From the NCBI GenBank assembly GCA_002049455.2, contig KV918925.1, positions 101,409 through 165,408 of the forward strand: 64,000 nt of DNA. Reading direction: 5' to 3'. Made by a program: the position numbers and the translations under genes. Below the pieces are notes generated by a model, which was not told the origin of the DNA, searched no databases, and saw only the letters and a program-made list of their open reading frames with translations. Below, one piece after another: positions 1 through 11,714 of the stretch; the stretch's first letter is position 1; each line of letters begins with the position of its first letter. Source of the DNA: Porphyra umbilicalis (lineage: Eukaryota > Rhodophyta > Bangiophyceae > Bangiales > Bangiaceae).

Positions 1-276
1 GACATACACATAGCCAAATCCTGTAAATGCTTCTCGGGGCCCACGGTACTGCTTCATTTGCAGTCCTGCAGCGAGATGCAGGAACACCCGTGACGCTTCC
101 GTTGAGGCTGGCCCTTGAGCCTGTTGACGCTTCTATCGTCCGCGGGACGCGCATGCAGCGGCACAATGCCCGAACAAGAGAAAAAGAGCGCTGTTATGTT
201 CTTGGTAGGCAGCTGTCGGGCACCAAGGTGCTTCTGTAACTTGTTTAAGAGAAACGCGTGAAAAAACGGCGCCCGT

Positions 277-1650
277 TCAATTTTTTCCCCTTCGCATACA
301 TCTATTCACAAGCGAACTCTCAAAACCAGGTGCCGTGTACAAACGCCGGCGCTGAGGGATTTCCACATGATGGATCATGCTCAATCGCACAGCCGACCTC
401 TGGCAGTCGTTCCGAGGCCCCCTCTGCATCCCCGCGCCGTTGTAGCTTCTTACAGCCACTAGACTCGCCTCCACGCGATCCATATCAAACAGTACAATCG
501 AAGTTGCAGAGTCACTGTTCCAGCGCCGACAATTGTCGTGCAGCTGACAGCACGCACGGATCAGCCCGAGGCGCTTGCGAATTGGCACTGGCAGATGCCG
601 CCAAAACACCCCCCATCGCCATACAAGCAAGCCAAATACCTGTACTATGTGCACGCGCGCAGACAATTGACAAACGTTATACCCATCGCACCAAACGTCG
701 CTGCCCCTACAACCCCGCCACGGGACCGCCAGCATCTCGTATGCCCCGTGCGACTCGTCGGCTGCAATGCGAAAGCCGTCAGAAATCAGCTGCAGCTCCT
801 CCCAGTCAGAGAGGAGCGCAAATCTACGGCCGATGCCCGTGCTTACGAAAGCTGCGGCGTCGTGCACTGACCCTGGGCTGACACAGCTCATTCACGAAAA
901 GCGATACTCTGCGTCGCAGATCGCTTGCACGTCAAGGGCATAGATTTTCTTGCGGCAGAAATAGTCCGCCACACATGGCACGCCTCCGTCGGCAAGATGT
1001 TCCTGCTTGACGGCAATGCCATCAAGCGCCCTAAGGATGTAGTCATAGGTTCTGTCACCCCGGAGTTGAAAGCGTCCCGCGATTGCCGCCCGCCACGCAC
1101 CGTCGCCGAGCGGCATGCGAAATTCCAATGCCGACATGTAATGGATCGCATCGACAACGTGCGACACGTCAATGTAGAAAGCGGTCCGCGGAGCGCTGAG
1201 AACCGCCCAGGCATTAATGACACTGCCCTCGCCAAGATATTGCAGTGTCATGGCGAAAAGAAATGCCGCCTTGGGCCCGTGCTGTGGCACGCGCGGTGGC
1301 AAGTCGATGAAAACGGTTTTGAACGACTCGTCAGACATACGCACAGCGCGTGAACAGAGCGTGCCATTGCGCGCGCGCACGCAGCCGATTATGTCCGGCA
1401 TGCGTGCGTCAAGCAGGGGCCCCTGGTCCGCCAGGATGCCCCTCAGCAGGCGTAAGTCGTATGGACACGAGTGGAACGAGGTGAAGAAAGCGGTCGGCGG
1501 AGGAAATCGGGAGGGTGCGTGGAGAGCGGTTGGGCGTACACGGACGACGATAACCGCCAGTGCCCAGGAGACGGTGATGGGAGAGGCTGTGACACCAGAA
1601 GCAAGCTCGCGGACACAGCTGCAGCGACCTGACATATCGTTGGTGAGCAC
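277..1650 (-). pseudogene. Harbinger-type (DDE_Tnp_4) transposase relic
   Basis: Two open stretches, 892-1650 and 277-891, lie in one frame and are separated only by a TGA at 892-894. Joined conceptually they follow the DDE_Tnp_4 nuclease layout: first Asp region (ALDGIAV), an RKKIYALDVQ block followed by ICDAEY, then after the stop PGSVHDAAAF, a second Asp region (IAADES), a YN..QLSARVHI block and a closing CCQLHDNC. The position that normally carries the catalytic Glu (R..VE..FG..K.RW) reads IVQVFGLLVWRW, so Glu is replaced by Gln and the Lys is lost. With the stop codon this indicates a dead copy. An intron around the TGA is possible but no good splice borders were seen. No ATG is secure for the N terminus. 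Bases 1-276 show nothing recognisable; the element may begin outside the window. Confidence 0.72.
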
Positions 1651-2414
1651 ACCTGAAGGGCTTCGTGCCCGCTGTGTTCACCAGGGAGCAGAGCTGTATC
1701 GGCAGGTATCTGTCATCCTCGTGGCTCCCGCCACCAATTGTCGTACTTCTCGCATCTGGTGTTTCAAGCCCGCCAAGAGGAGCTGGCGGCAGGCTCTTTT
1801 TGACGACTAGAGGGACACAGCGCCAGGAGGGGGGCATGGCGCCTTTGGAAAAACTCCAGAGAGCTCGGCCCGTGGCTAAGAGCGACACAACGGACACGCG
1901 CCGCATTTTCGTGCATGGCTCTGGCTGGGAAAACATGCATCAATTTGATTGTGTAATCAAGCCCCATTCATACTGATTTTAACTTGGACATGAATTAGTA
2001 CTTTCACCTCGAAGGTGTCGTTTCTGTCTACGCGCAGCATTCTCACTTCTCAGCGGCGTCACATGATTATAAAGTCACACGAAGCGCGACTGAGACCGGG
2101 ACTGAGCCGGTGAAAGCGAGTCCAGGACAAATTCTTTCCACTTGCTATATGACATGTACTTTTTTCAAATTGAACACAATCACGTGACGCACAAAAAATC
2201 ATTCTCGGCGCTCGCTGGCATGATTAAAATGACTTCGCGATATTTATGACGCTCATTGTCGCGCGATAATTATGGACCCACATTCCTGTAGGGCATGCTA
2301 CCAAATGCAAGGTACGACTGGGTTGTGCTGACCGTCTTTCCGAATCACGCCAGGTCGCGCAACGTATCTGCATGGTGGGAAAGCTGTACCACACTACATG
2401 GGATGTACTGAGCT
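1651..2414. other. Non-coding flank of the transposase relic
   Basis: No supported gene. This AT-richer stretch contains the interspersed repeat described at 2040-2290 and otherwise only short chance open frames. It probably is part of the same decayed transposon as 277-1650. Confidence 0.5.
2040..2290. repeat. Interspersed repeat end, inverted partner at 56935-57140
   Basis: Read in reverse complement, this segment starts ATGTGGGTC.ATAATTATC and continues with CATGCCAGC, CACGTG, ACATGTA, CAAGTGGAA and CCTGGACTCGCT blocks. The same blocks in the same order and spacing occur on the plus strand at 56935-57140, by eye roughly three-quarters identical. The motif ATAATTATCGC recurs inverted near the edge, suggesting a transposon terminus. 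Confidence 0.65.
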
Positions 2415-3061
2415 GCACTGGGGCCCGATCTCCTTACTGTGACACCAAAACAGCGGCCTAGCGCCCAAAATGGAGTCCGGCCGCAGCCCGGCCTCTGCCA
2501 GGGCGGCAGAAGCATAGGCTACAAGTCTGCGTCTCGCGTATTCGAGACGGCTCTCGGATTCCGCGTCCTTTACCCCACCTCTGCAGCACGCTGCCGGTCG
2601 ATCGAGACCCTGGGCATTCGAGGCCTCGGGGGCCATTTAAGCGGCACACCGCACACCCTCGCCATTCCCAGAAGGCTCCTAGACTCTACGACTTCCAGCC
2701 CGTCACATTGCAGTCTGCAAGTGGCGCGATTGGGCCCAAATTCAGCACCCGATGGGCAGCTTGGCGCGTGAAGGCGTCTCCAAGTCACAATTCGGAAATG
2801 ATATGCGTCGTTGAGTCGCCCGGCATCCTTATCACTGAACGCGTGCGCAGCTGACAGATTCGTGGCTGCCAAACTTCACACATACTGCTTGGCGTACGGT
2901 ACGTGGCTCCTCCATCAGACGTCGCAGATGGAGGTTTCAATAACACTACTTGCGTAAGCACGAACGCCGTGTTGGGATTAGTCAAATGGCACGAACTCAC
3001 GTGCTGTCAGCTGTAGTGGTCCGCTCCAATTCATAGGTCATTCCATCATTGCTCCTGGATT

Positions 3062-4936
3062 GAGTCACCACGATATAAGTGCAATTTGAATGGGAAAAGT
3101 GCATTTCAATTTGATCCCAGAAGGTCCTATGAGCTTCGAACACACAAGAACAAGCAGAGAGAAAAGAAGGAATGACACCACCTATTACTTCTGCGAGCAC
3201 ACCAAATCATGCGCAGCCCCCACCGCTTTCCCTTCGTCGGTTTTGAGGCAGAATGGACAAACCACAAACGCCATGCAGCCGCACACCGACCACGTCGAGC
3301 CACCACGGCGTACCCGTGAATGACACGCGCGACAGGTGGCCTTCTTGCGTAGGTCTGCTCGCACCAGCCGCTCCAGCTCCTTGTTGGCGGCGGCCTTGGA
3401 CTTCTCAGCGGCAGCCGCCGCCTTTTTCTTGGCCTCCTGCGCCTTGGCCTTGCGCATTTTGGCATCTGCGGCGAGCAGGGCTTGTGGGCTGTAGATCTTG
3501 GCCTTCTTGACCGCGGCACGGCCGCGAGCCGTCTCCTCCCGGTCGTGCACGGCCTTCAGCTGCGCCCGACGCAACACACTGCCGGCAGCCGCCACACAGA
3601 GAGAGGCCACGTCGGCTCCCGCCGCCCCCATCCCAAGGTTCATGTGGGCAAGCTCCATCACCCGCATGCGGTCGAATGGGAAGAGCCCGACATTCTTGAA
3701 AGCCGCCTTGATGGCCTTGGGCGTCATCGCACGCCTTTCCGCCTCATAGGCAGCCCCGATAAAGCAGTCTCGGACGGGCTGGCTCGTCAACAGGGCGTCG
3801 ATGACCCGCTGCTGCGACAACACCGGCTGGAAGCGCTTGAGGAGGGCAAAAGGCTTGTCGTCAAGCACTTGCAGCCAGTGGGATGTATTAGCCACCAGCC
3901 ACCAGCAGTGTACACCGTGTCGGAGGGCTGCACGGACCACATCCACCTGCTTGTGGGCGGCGAGTTGGTCGCCAATGAGGAAGGCGTCTCCAAGGGGGTT
4001 CTGCAGCCGCCACTCCTTGCAAAACAGGTCCATAATCGCCGCAAAACAGGGGGCATCAACGAAGCCAGTATCAGTCCATCCATAGAAGCGAGGCCACGTG
4101 GTGCGGGTGCGGTTCTCAACGCGGGAAATGGTGAAGTTGATTGTAGTCGTGTCCTCCTCACCAAACCGCCCGCGAAACACATACACGCTGAGGAAGGGCT
4201 TGCCACTGGCAGCCACAAAGGTAAGCAGGCAGGCCACGGTGTTGTTGCGCGTGGAGACGACATTGGGACGCTCACGATTCTTGCTCTGCACCCGCTTGAT
4301 GGCCAGCTGCTCGCCGCACATTACCAGGCGGCACTCGTCGTAGTTTAAGACGGATGAGGGGGGGACGCGATGGTCCTTGAAGAACTTCTCCACCTGCAAA
4401 GACCAGTCGACGACTTGGTCGTAGACCGACGCGGCGTTACGTTTGTCCGACAAAGCCTTACAAGCTCGAGTTGACAGCTCCCCCTTGTGCCGCGCCACCC
4501 AGGCGGCCGCCCACGTCACACCGACCTCCTTGCCCCACAAGTCCTTCACCAACGCACCTAGCTCCCGCCGAGTAAGGGCAGCGTTCGCGTAGCGAAACGC
4601 CTGGGCCGTGTAAATCAGCGCCCGCTCCTCAGTGGTCGTCAGGATGGAGTTGCCGTGGGCGTGGGGGGAGCCCAGGCGGAAACGCCGGAACGCCGACCGC
4701 AGGCTGGACTCGGAGCGCCCAGTGACACGGTGGACGTCTTGCACGACGTCTTGCAGGTGCTCCCCGGCCTCAACCCGCTCCGAAATGTGCTTGGCGACGC
4801 CCGTAGACGTAGCTGGAGCGTCCATGGTGGTGAAAACAACCGGCAATGAGGACGGTGTGAACCGCCTGTGGTGGCATCGAGTCCAAGTCGCGATGCACTT
4901 TTATCATTCTAAGTGCACTAATTTCATCGTGACTCA
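3062..4936 (-). mobile_element. pogo/Tc1-like DNA transposon with about 43-bp imperfect TIRs
   Basis: The left end begins GAGTCAC and reaches GGGAAAAGTGCAT; the reverse complement of the right end begins GAGTCACGATG and reaches GATAAAAGTGCAT. The two ends align over about 43 bp with few mismatches, including a one- to two-base indel. The element is about 1.88 kb and carries one transposase on the minus strand. It sits inside the left inverted-repeat arm. The homologous arm at about 13015-13020 lacks it, so the junction is read by comparison: GAACAA on one side, CCAGGAGCAATGATGG on the other. A target-site duplication is not clear. Confidence 0.8.
3185..4825 (-). CDS. pogo-like DDE_1 transposase
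   Basis: This protein of about 546 residues would cut and paste the surrounding element in the nucleus. The ATG (TTCACCACCATGGAC context) is preferred; the open frame continues seven codons upstream to a TTG. The N-terminal part (VAKHISERVEAG...SLRSAFRRFRLG) looks like a helix-turn-helix. Then comes a CENP-B-like spacer and the DDE_1 catalytic core: NYDEC, GDQLAAHK and HWLQVLDDKPFALLKR hold the three acidic positions, followed by the usual ...NVGLFPFD. An Ala/Lys-rich coiled stretch follows. The tail is unusual: CRAC, CGC and CPFC make a compact Cys cluster that could bind zinc, not typical of pogo transposases. The frame is intact from start to stop, so the copy could be recent or active. 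Confidence 0.85.
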   Translation of the reverse strand: MDAPATSTGVAKHISERVEAGEHLQDVVQDVHRVTGRSESSLRSAFRRFRLGSPHAHGNSILTTTEERALIYTAQAFRYANAALTRRELGALVKDLWGKEVGVTWAAAWVARHKGELSTRACKALSDKRNAASVYDQVVDWSLQVEKFFKDHRVPPSSVLNYDECRLVMCGEQLAIKRVQSKNRERPNVVSTRNNTVACLLTFVAASGKPFLSVYVFRGRFGEEDTTTINFTISRVENRTRTTWPRFYGWTDTGFVDAPCFAAIMDLFCKEWRLQNPLGDAFLIGDQLAAHKQVDVVRAALRHGVHCWWLVANTSHWLQVLDDKPFALLKRFQPVLSQQRVIDALLTSQPVRDCFIGAAYEAERRAMTPKAIKAAFKNVGLFPFDRMRVMELAHMNLGMGAAGADVASLCVAAAGSVLRRAQLKAVHDREETARGRAAVKKAKIYSPQALLAADAKMRKAKAQEAKKKAAAAAEKSKAAANKELERLVRADLRKKATCRACHSRVRRGGSTWSVCGCMAFVVCPFCLKTDEGKAVGAAHDLVCSQK

Positions 4937-6259
4937 TTGTTCTTCAGTGACACGACACGGCTGCATGAAAACATCGCCTTGCAGACTCCGATCGTGTCAC
5001 GTTCTGTGCAATCTCCCGCAAGGGCTGCCACACCCGGAGGTCATCCCAGACCAGTTATGTGACTGTCCGACACGTGCGTCGAAGCCACCACAAGTGTGAT
5101 CTACGGGCACAACCCTTCGCAAGCGCGCAACGACGACAAAGTCGGAACGTGACGGCTCTTGTGGCATGCCACCATGCAATCACAGCCACCGTCTTCATCA
5201 CACCATGCTCCTCGTACCTTCCTTCTCATGGACAGGCCCAGGGGCGCCCCGGCTGGAATCTCATAGTTTTGTTTCGTGCCCACGCACGACATCCCCTTTC
5301 GACATGAGCGGTGCAGCGCACGGCGCATGTCACGGTCGACTCCTGCAGGTTCCAGTATGTGCGCCTCTTTCGCGTGGGTTCCTTGTTTTAGAGCTCAAAA
5401 GACATACGAGACTGCGATCTACTGCCTGCGCTCATAAGGCTCACTTCTTTGCTATTGAGTGCGCTGCCGATAGAGAGAGATTTGACCACAAAGGTCCGCT
5501 ACCCTGCTTCTCTGGTGCCTCCCTCGTTTGTCGTGTTAAGTTTTCGTATACTCGTCCTCTACCACTGTTGGCTGCTGCAAGGCATCATGTTCTTTTTCGT
5601 GTTCTTGGTGGCTTGGTTGGTATTCTGCTTATCCCATTCGACATCCGCGTCTACTCCATGCCGTCTGCTCTGTTTGCTTTTTTTTTTTTGTTCACCTGTT
5701 GTCTGGCTTCTTAGTGTCTTTGGCGGAGCGCAGATTTATGCGTGCCTTCAATCTTAGTAGTCTCTCCGTGTGGGTGGTCGTGGTCTGCAGGGCTATCGAA
5801 GTGTAGGGCACATAAAGCCCGGACTCAGGGTCAGCGACTCTGTAGGACGACTGCCGGCAGGCCCGAAGCGTAGCGCCCACACATCCAGCAGGAAGCATCT
5901 CTACGAGACACGCAGATGTCGGCGTGCGGTACGTTGCAGAAGAATGCTTGGCCACGTTTCAATACCAGTGCGTTTGCAGTCCGAATTGACAGGGCCCCCG
6001 CAGCGGCCTTGAAGAGATGGAGTATGATAGCTACCCCCCCTCCCGAAAGTATCATTGGCCAGTGTCACAGTACATGCACGTCTTACACAGTGAATATTCG
6101 CTGGTGCACTAGTTTAGAAGGCCTCCGGGGGGAAACGAGGCAACAGCACCCGCAAATATGTGTACTGGGGCTATTTCACCCCAATCTGAAAAACAGTGGG
6201 TAGAACTGGCCAGTACATCAAAGTAGACTGGTACAGTTTCCCGTCCAGAGTATAGAGAG

Positions 6260-6395
6260 TATAGCCCTTCTCCCAAAACTCCCGCACTCTAACAGTTTCG
6301 AAAGAGTTGTAAATCGGCCTCTACGACCCGGCAGAGGCCGATTTGGAACTCTTTCGTAACAGTTGGAGTGCGGGGTTCTTAGGAGAACGACTGTA
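6260..6395. repeat. Palindromic MITE, 136 bp (copy 1)
   Basis: Nearly the whole segment is one imperfect palindrome: TATAGCCCTTCTCC...CACTCTAACAGTTTCG...ATCGGCCTCT, a short centre (ACGACCCGGC), then AGAGGCCGAT...CGTAACAGTTGGAGTG...GGAGAACGACTGTA. Its ends and centre match the 137-bp palindrome at 41565-41701. It is non-coding and lies just inside the left inverted-repeat arm. Confidence 0.85.
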
Positions 6396-9300
6396 ACATG
6401 CACCAGATCTATACATTCAACGGGGAATGTGTGCAAATCTCATTCATCCTATGTGTTACAGACTGCATAACTTCTGATGTTTGTTGCATTCTCAATAGAA
6501 TTGTGCACAATACATATTTGGTTCCAACACGCACGGCGATCGTCGGAAAAGTGAGGCACATACTAGACGTGTACTAAGACGCGTACTAGAGCTACGTTCA
6601 TGTACTACAGGCCCGATTGCCTTACTAGCATCAATTCGAAGCGGCGGCCGTGTGGGGGGGGCCGAACGCACGTCATCTGGCGGGGGGGGGGTCCAGAACG
6701 TGGGCTACAAGTCCCACGTGCTAGCCCCGGTGGGTTGTACCGGGAAAATCGGGCCAGATCCGTGGGCTTGAAGCCCCTGCTGAAGCACGCTACAGGTGAC
6801 GCGCACGCAGGAACTCGGGTGTGTCGTCGTCGTTTCGCAGCCTGCCAGGGCTGGTCAGGACGGTTTGTTACACATCAATCTGTGTCGGGCGTCTCTGGAC
6901 TGCCAGAAGCCACCAGCGTTCAGCACGTATAAAAACGAGCAACTAAGGTGGATACCGGTCAAACTTCTGCTCGACAAGCTGTCGTTGCCCAATCAGATTC
7001 GTGCACACTGTTTGTTGACGCAGCATTGCTGTCGAGAGCTGACAGGGAGGCTGTCGCTGTGCTCCATGGAACGCATCACGTATGAGTCGCAAACGACAGC
7101 GCGCAGCTGCATACTGAGTCGAAAGAGGCTGGCCGGACGGCGCACAATGTGCCCTCTCGGTGCGTCTGAGAGGGTCGAAAAACAGTGCGGTCGCCTGATA
7201 AGAGCCAACGAGACCGCGAGGGCGGCGTATCTGAGGCTTTGCCACAGATCATCGAGTCGTGTAGAGACCGGCGCCCTCGCCCACCCTCCTGGCGTCGCCA
7301 GACGCCCCGCCGGCGTCGCCGTCGTTGGCCACCCCCTGGATCCGTCTCCGATCTGCCACAGGCTCCTGAGTACGTGCCTTGAGGCGGATGCTTCGTCGTG
7401 GAGCTGCTCACAGTGATACAATTCAGTGGCGCGTTGTACCTGCGTACTTGGTGGGTGCCGGTGCGGGTCTCACGGACGTACTGGGTTTTTGTATCATTGT
7501 ACTGACCCACGTCTCACGTTTCCGTGGTCCTTGTCGATCATTTTGCTTCTCGTGATTGGCTACGAGTTTACGGGTCTCGCAGACGTACTGCGTTTTTGTG
7601 ACGTTGTACTGACGAACGTCTCGCATTACCGTGTTGCTCGTCGATCTCTTCGCTTCTCGTCATTTGCTACGTGTTTATCTCTTGCTGGATTTTCTGCAAT
7701 CGACGCTGGTCTACTCGTTTCTATTTCATTGAAGCGCTCAGCAGGGCACGCTGAGTCCAGCATGCAATTAAGCCGGGGCGGTGTGACCTCTGCTTTAGTT
7801 TTTATTCTTGGTCCTTTTTTTCTGGCTCTGACTCTGCTTGACATGCTCTGCTTTGTCAGCAGAGGAAGCGGAGCTACAGAATAAACGCATGAGACGAGGC
7901 ATAGACGGCTCCCCTGCAAAGCAACAAAGAGCCTCACGACATCTCGCAAGGGAAGCGTGATAGATTTCCGTTTGTAGGTGCCGCGTTACGCTTCTTGATC
8001 GTGGGATGTCCTGCGAGTTCTACTTGTCCCCACCCAGCGCCGGAAAGACCCCAGCGTACGCGATGTCTGAGCAGTGCCGGTGCCGTCGAGTGGCAGCCAG
8101 GCGCGTTGTTTGCGCAGAGCATTCCTATATTTCCGGTCCCACAATTTTGAGAGACGCGCAGAGCGGAGATAGTTCCAAGAAGTGCAACTGCAAATGAGTG
8201 TGAAGGAGAGTGAAGAAAACTGGTTCCTCAGTGCATGAAGAGTGCGCGGTAGAGATGTTTGGATCCACCCACGAACCTCACGAGACGGCTGTCTGCGTTT
8301 GACATTTCGTGAAGTAGCTGCTCATGAAAAATAGTGCGGGTCCCACCCTCAGACAACTGGCGGAGCGGGGACCCGATCCATCTTTTTGGACTTTCTCCAT
8401 GTACTGGGCAGAATCTGTGGGGCCTCTCACGGCGAGACTGCGCCACAACTGCACGCCATGAGCCATGGATGTCAAATATCTGAGGCACGTCACTACGCTG
8501 GCCAATCATAATAGAGAGGGACGCATCGGCAGCGCGCCAGTCTGCCTGGAGTCCCAGACAACATACCCCAAAGAGCGCCTGACGAAAGAGACTTACGCTG
8601 AAGAAATGGAATTTTGTGAGAATCGCAGGACAGCAGTGGCGAATCTGTGGCGAGGTCAGGCCTTTCCCGCCCATCTCGTGATGCACCCCTCAGTTTACCC
8701 CGCTTCAAACCCCGTCTTGTCGCAGACACGCAGTGACGCGACAAGATGCCCGCCGCCCAGCTGGTGTGCAGCGCAGAAGCTCACTCATGGGACATCACAG
8801 AGGCTGCCCCAGAAACAACATCCGCCTTGTCATAACGTGGTGATCCTCTTGACGCGGTTGGGTGGACTGGCTATCATCCATTCCCATCACCTTCTCCCCA
8901 GAAGAGCCACGAGGCCGCCAGCTTATGCATCTCTTGCTGTGGGGACCGTATGAGAATGGGGCGTGATCTACCAAGTCAGAGGGGTCTGACTTTGCGGCCA
9001 CTCGCGATGGATCCGATGACACATCGTGGTGTGGCACAAGTCGATGTATGCGACTTGGCTGAAAGACGACTGCTCTGCCGTCGCCAAATGTACAGAAAAT
9101 GCTTTCCGCTATTGCCAGACGCAAACAGCCACGACAGCGGCTACTCGCCGTCCAGAAGTGGATTTTCATCCTTTCGCTGCCATGAAAGATCCTCAGACTT
9201 TTTTTCTTCCATAACCGCTACAGCTGATTGTGTGGCTGTCGGGGGTCCCCCAATTGGAAGAGGAGCGGCCCCTCAGCTGTGGACAGCACACCCCAGGAGG

Positions 9301-11714
9301 CCGTCCCAAAATATCCCGATTTGGGCCAGCAAGGGAATGACCTGTCCAGATCTCGGGGAGATTGGATTCGGTCGGCGGCGGGGCTTTTCCCCAGTGGTTT
9401 TCCCAACCCCCCTCCTACTTGTTTGAACTTTTCGCTTTGGAGGCATTGATCGGATGGGCGCATTTAGGGCGGCTACTTTGGCCCCCGGCGTTCGGGTTTG
9501 GGAGGGGTTTATTGAGCGCGGGGACGCCGTCCCCGTCGCCGTTTGATAAAATCAACTGTATTTTGGACTGCGATTCCCCCCTGGGCTTTGCCGTGATCCT
9601 CTCCTCCCGTTAGGCGAAGGCTGGGCTGTGAGTCGATTTCCGGGGCAGTTTCTTCGACGGACCGAGCTAATCAAGAGGTCACTTTGGCAAGACGAAGAAC
9701 CAAAGTGGTGGTGCTTAGAACCGCTACAGATTGGCTTCCGATGAGTCTGCGAAAGATATGCTCGAAGTAACAAATAGAAAATGTCACCAAGGGTCCATTG
9801 GCACCCTCGACCGACAGCATGTGAAAGAAAAAAGAATAGGAATCAACTCACGAATCAAAACAGAACATCTTCATCAACGAGTCGATAGCATGCAGGCCTT
9901 CGCGGAAGGGAGCGTCAGTAGAGAAGAGCGAGGATAAAAAAGCGTCACAGCGGGGAGGGGGCAAGGAGCAGTAGGCCACAGATGCATGGGGGAAGGAGGT
10001 CAGAGCGACGCATATACCGGTAGGATGGATTTGCGAGGCGTGTCGGCAATGGGGGCGAGGGCGGTAAGCAACGACAACGATGGCGACGGGGTGGGAGCGA
10101 CGGGGTGGAGGTTACGAAGAGAATACGGCAAGCGGGGGGGTGGGGGGGGGGGACGAGGACAGCGACCGCGGTGAGCGTGAGGACGACGAGGGCGGCAACG
10201 ACAGACGGTGGTCGTGGTGTGTGCCTGGATGGTTCACGAGACAGGTTCATTAGGAATCGTTCGCCGCTGCGTTGCGGCTAATGATTTCCTCCACGGACTG
10301 ACCGGTCTTGAGTAGCTTGTGCAAGGCTATCGATCCGTAATGATTTCTGGATCTTGCTCATGTGGATCGAAGAAACTGCGGAAGGAGCCAGAACAGTCGA
10401 TATCAGACGAGTCACTCCAGACTTCTGTGGCGACTCTCCTGGAAACTGATCAGAGACATGTTCTCCGACAAGCTGATCTACAGTTCTCGCCTTTCTCAAA
10501 ATTGTGGGATCGGCAATACAGTACTGGGCGCACGCAGAGGAACGCCGCGGTCTAAAACGCAATTATCGTTTCTATACTATATTGGAAGTTTTGCAGTGTG
10601 GAGGGGGGTCAAACATGCCGTTTCATCCAGTACTGGAGGCGTTCGGAGGCAATTTGAAAGTTGAGGGTACCGGCGCCAGTACAGCAAATCAGCTTGCGCC
10701 CCACTTTGCAGACGATGTGGAGCCCCAGAGCTATGGGTGCCAAAGGTCTAGTCTCCACGTTCAAGAATGCAGGTACATCAGCTTCCTATGGCACCTCATA
10801 GATTCCAGGGCTGCCCCAGCTTCTTTGAAAGGCACAGCGGTAGCGACAGTCTGCATGCTTCAGGGTGAAATAATCAGTCCGTGCGGGTCCATTGAGGTCA
10901 CTTTGCAGAGCGACCTGCAGTGATCCGCGCGCAATTTCTCTCGGAATGCGTGATTCGGAGTAACGTGGTTTAGACCTTACTGTGCAGGCGCCCGAAGCCC
11001 TCCGTGCGGCTGTTACGCTAGACCTCATTGACTGGTAGCGAGTCTGGCTCAAATGTCGACCAATTCGGAGGCCCGTTCACGCTCCAGATTGGCCCCGCTG
11101 GCAATTGTCGTACGAGGTGAGAGCCAATAAGATCCGGGTTGTCGGTCACTATATTGTCGACCATCTTATTGATTGTCTCGCGAACGGGCATTTCGCTGGC
11201 TGTGGCAGCACTCGTCTGCGTGATTCCATGGAGTTTCCCATCGCTGCAAGACGTGTATGTTTCTTCCCCCCCGACGCAATAAACCGGCGAAGTCCCCGCC
11301 CCCGCCCCCCCACCCCTGCCCGACCACCGAGCTCACGCACGCGACTTCTTCAGACGCGTGTCATGCTCCATCACAGCACCGGTCACGTGCGTGGCCGCCA
11401 ACTTCTCCCGCATCTCAGTCGTCAGTCGTGTGCCCGACTTGGAGCGACCGAGGGTGGCCTCTGCTGTGGTTGACCTTACGAAAGAGGGGGACGCCATGAT
11501 CGGGGGGTGTCGAAAACAAACGAATGGGTGCCGACGAGGAGCCAGTTGTAATGGGGGTGTTGAGGGCCGGTGAGAGCGCAGTACCGATCAAAGGAAAAGA
11601 TTTTGAAAAAGGACACGGAGGATCTCCGACGGCCAACAATCGCACTGCGAGTGTTGGCCAGTCAATCGCTGTTCTTTGCAGTCACCCCTGCGGCACGGTG
11701 GTTACTGTAATCGT
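6396..11714. other. Gene-poor interior between the inverted arms
   Basis: No gene could be supported in these 5.3 kb. Open frames are short and lack family signatures. One minus-strand frame at 8228-8686 (152 residues) is the longest without a rival, but it matches nothing recognised. There are a two-unit tandem repeat (7465-7678), a G/purine-rich stretch near 9950-10160 and short poly-G runs near 6655-6690. The phrase GGCTACAAGT from the inverted arms recurs near 6710, hinting at older repeat fragments. Confidence 0.5.
7465..7678. repeat. Two-unit tandem duplication, period 107 bp
   Basis: Unit 1 (7465-7571) and unit 2 (7572-7678) both run GGGTCTC.C.GACGTACTG.GTTTTTGT, then TTGTACTGAC..ACGTCTC, CGTGTTGCTC/CGTGGTCCTT, TCGATC and TTGGCTACG/TTTGCTACG. 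The copies differ at many scattered positions, so the duplication is not recent. No coding role was seen. Confidence 0.75.

Larger units (their letters stand above)
2415..6240. repeat. Left arm of a large inverted repeat (interrupted)
   Basis: Outside the nested transposon (3062-4936) this arm is an inverted, diverged copy of about 11715-13700. Matching landmarks include the AAAATGGAG/GGCCGC block (2468 versus 13630), the GCTGACAG/ATTCGTGGCTG block (2850 versus 13220), the GGACCACTACAGCTGA block (3015 versus 13055), GCATGCCAC plus GACTTTG (5130-5170 versus 12785-12815), CTACTGCCTGCGCTCA (5420 versus 12530) and CAGTGTCACAGTACATGCACGTCTTA (6060 versus 11880, in reverse). Arms outside the insertion are about 2 kb. 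No intact gene lies in the arm itself. Confidence 0.85.

Noticed and set aside
7465-7678. A CRISPR-like array
   Set aside because: Only two long diverged units, no spacer pattern and no cas genes; a simple tandem duplication in a eukaryotic genome.
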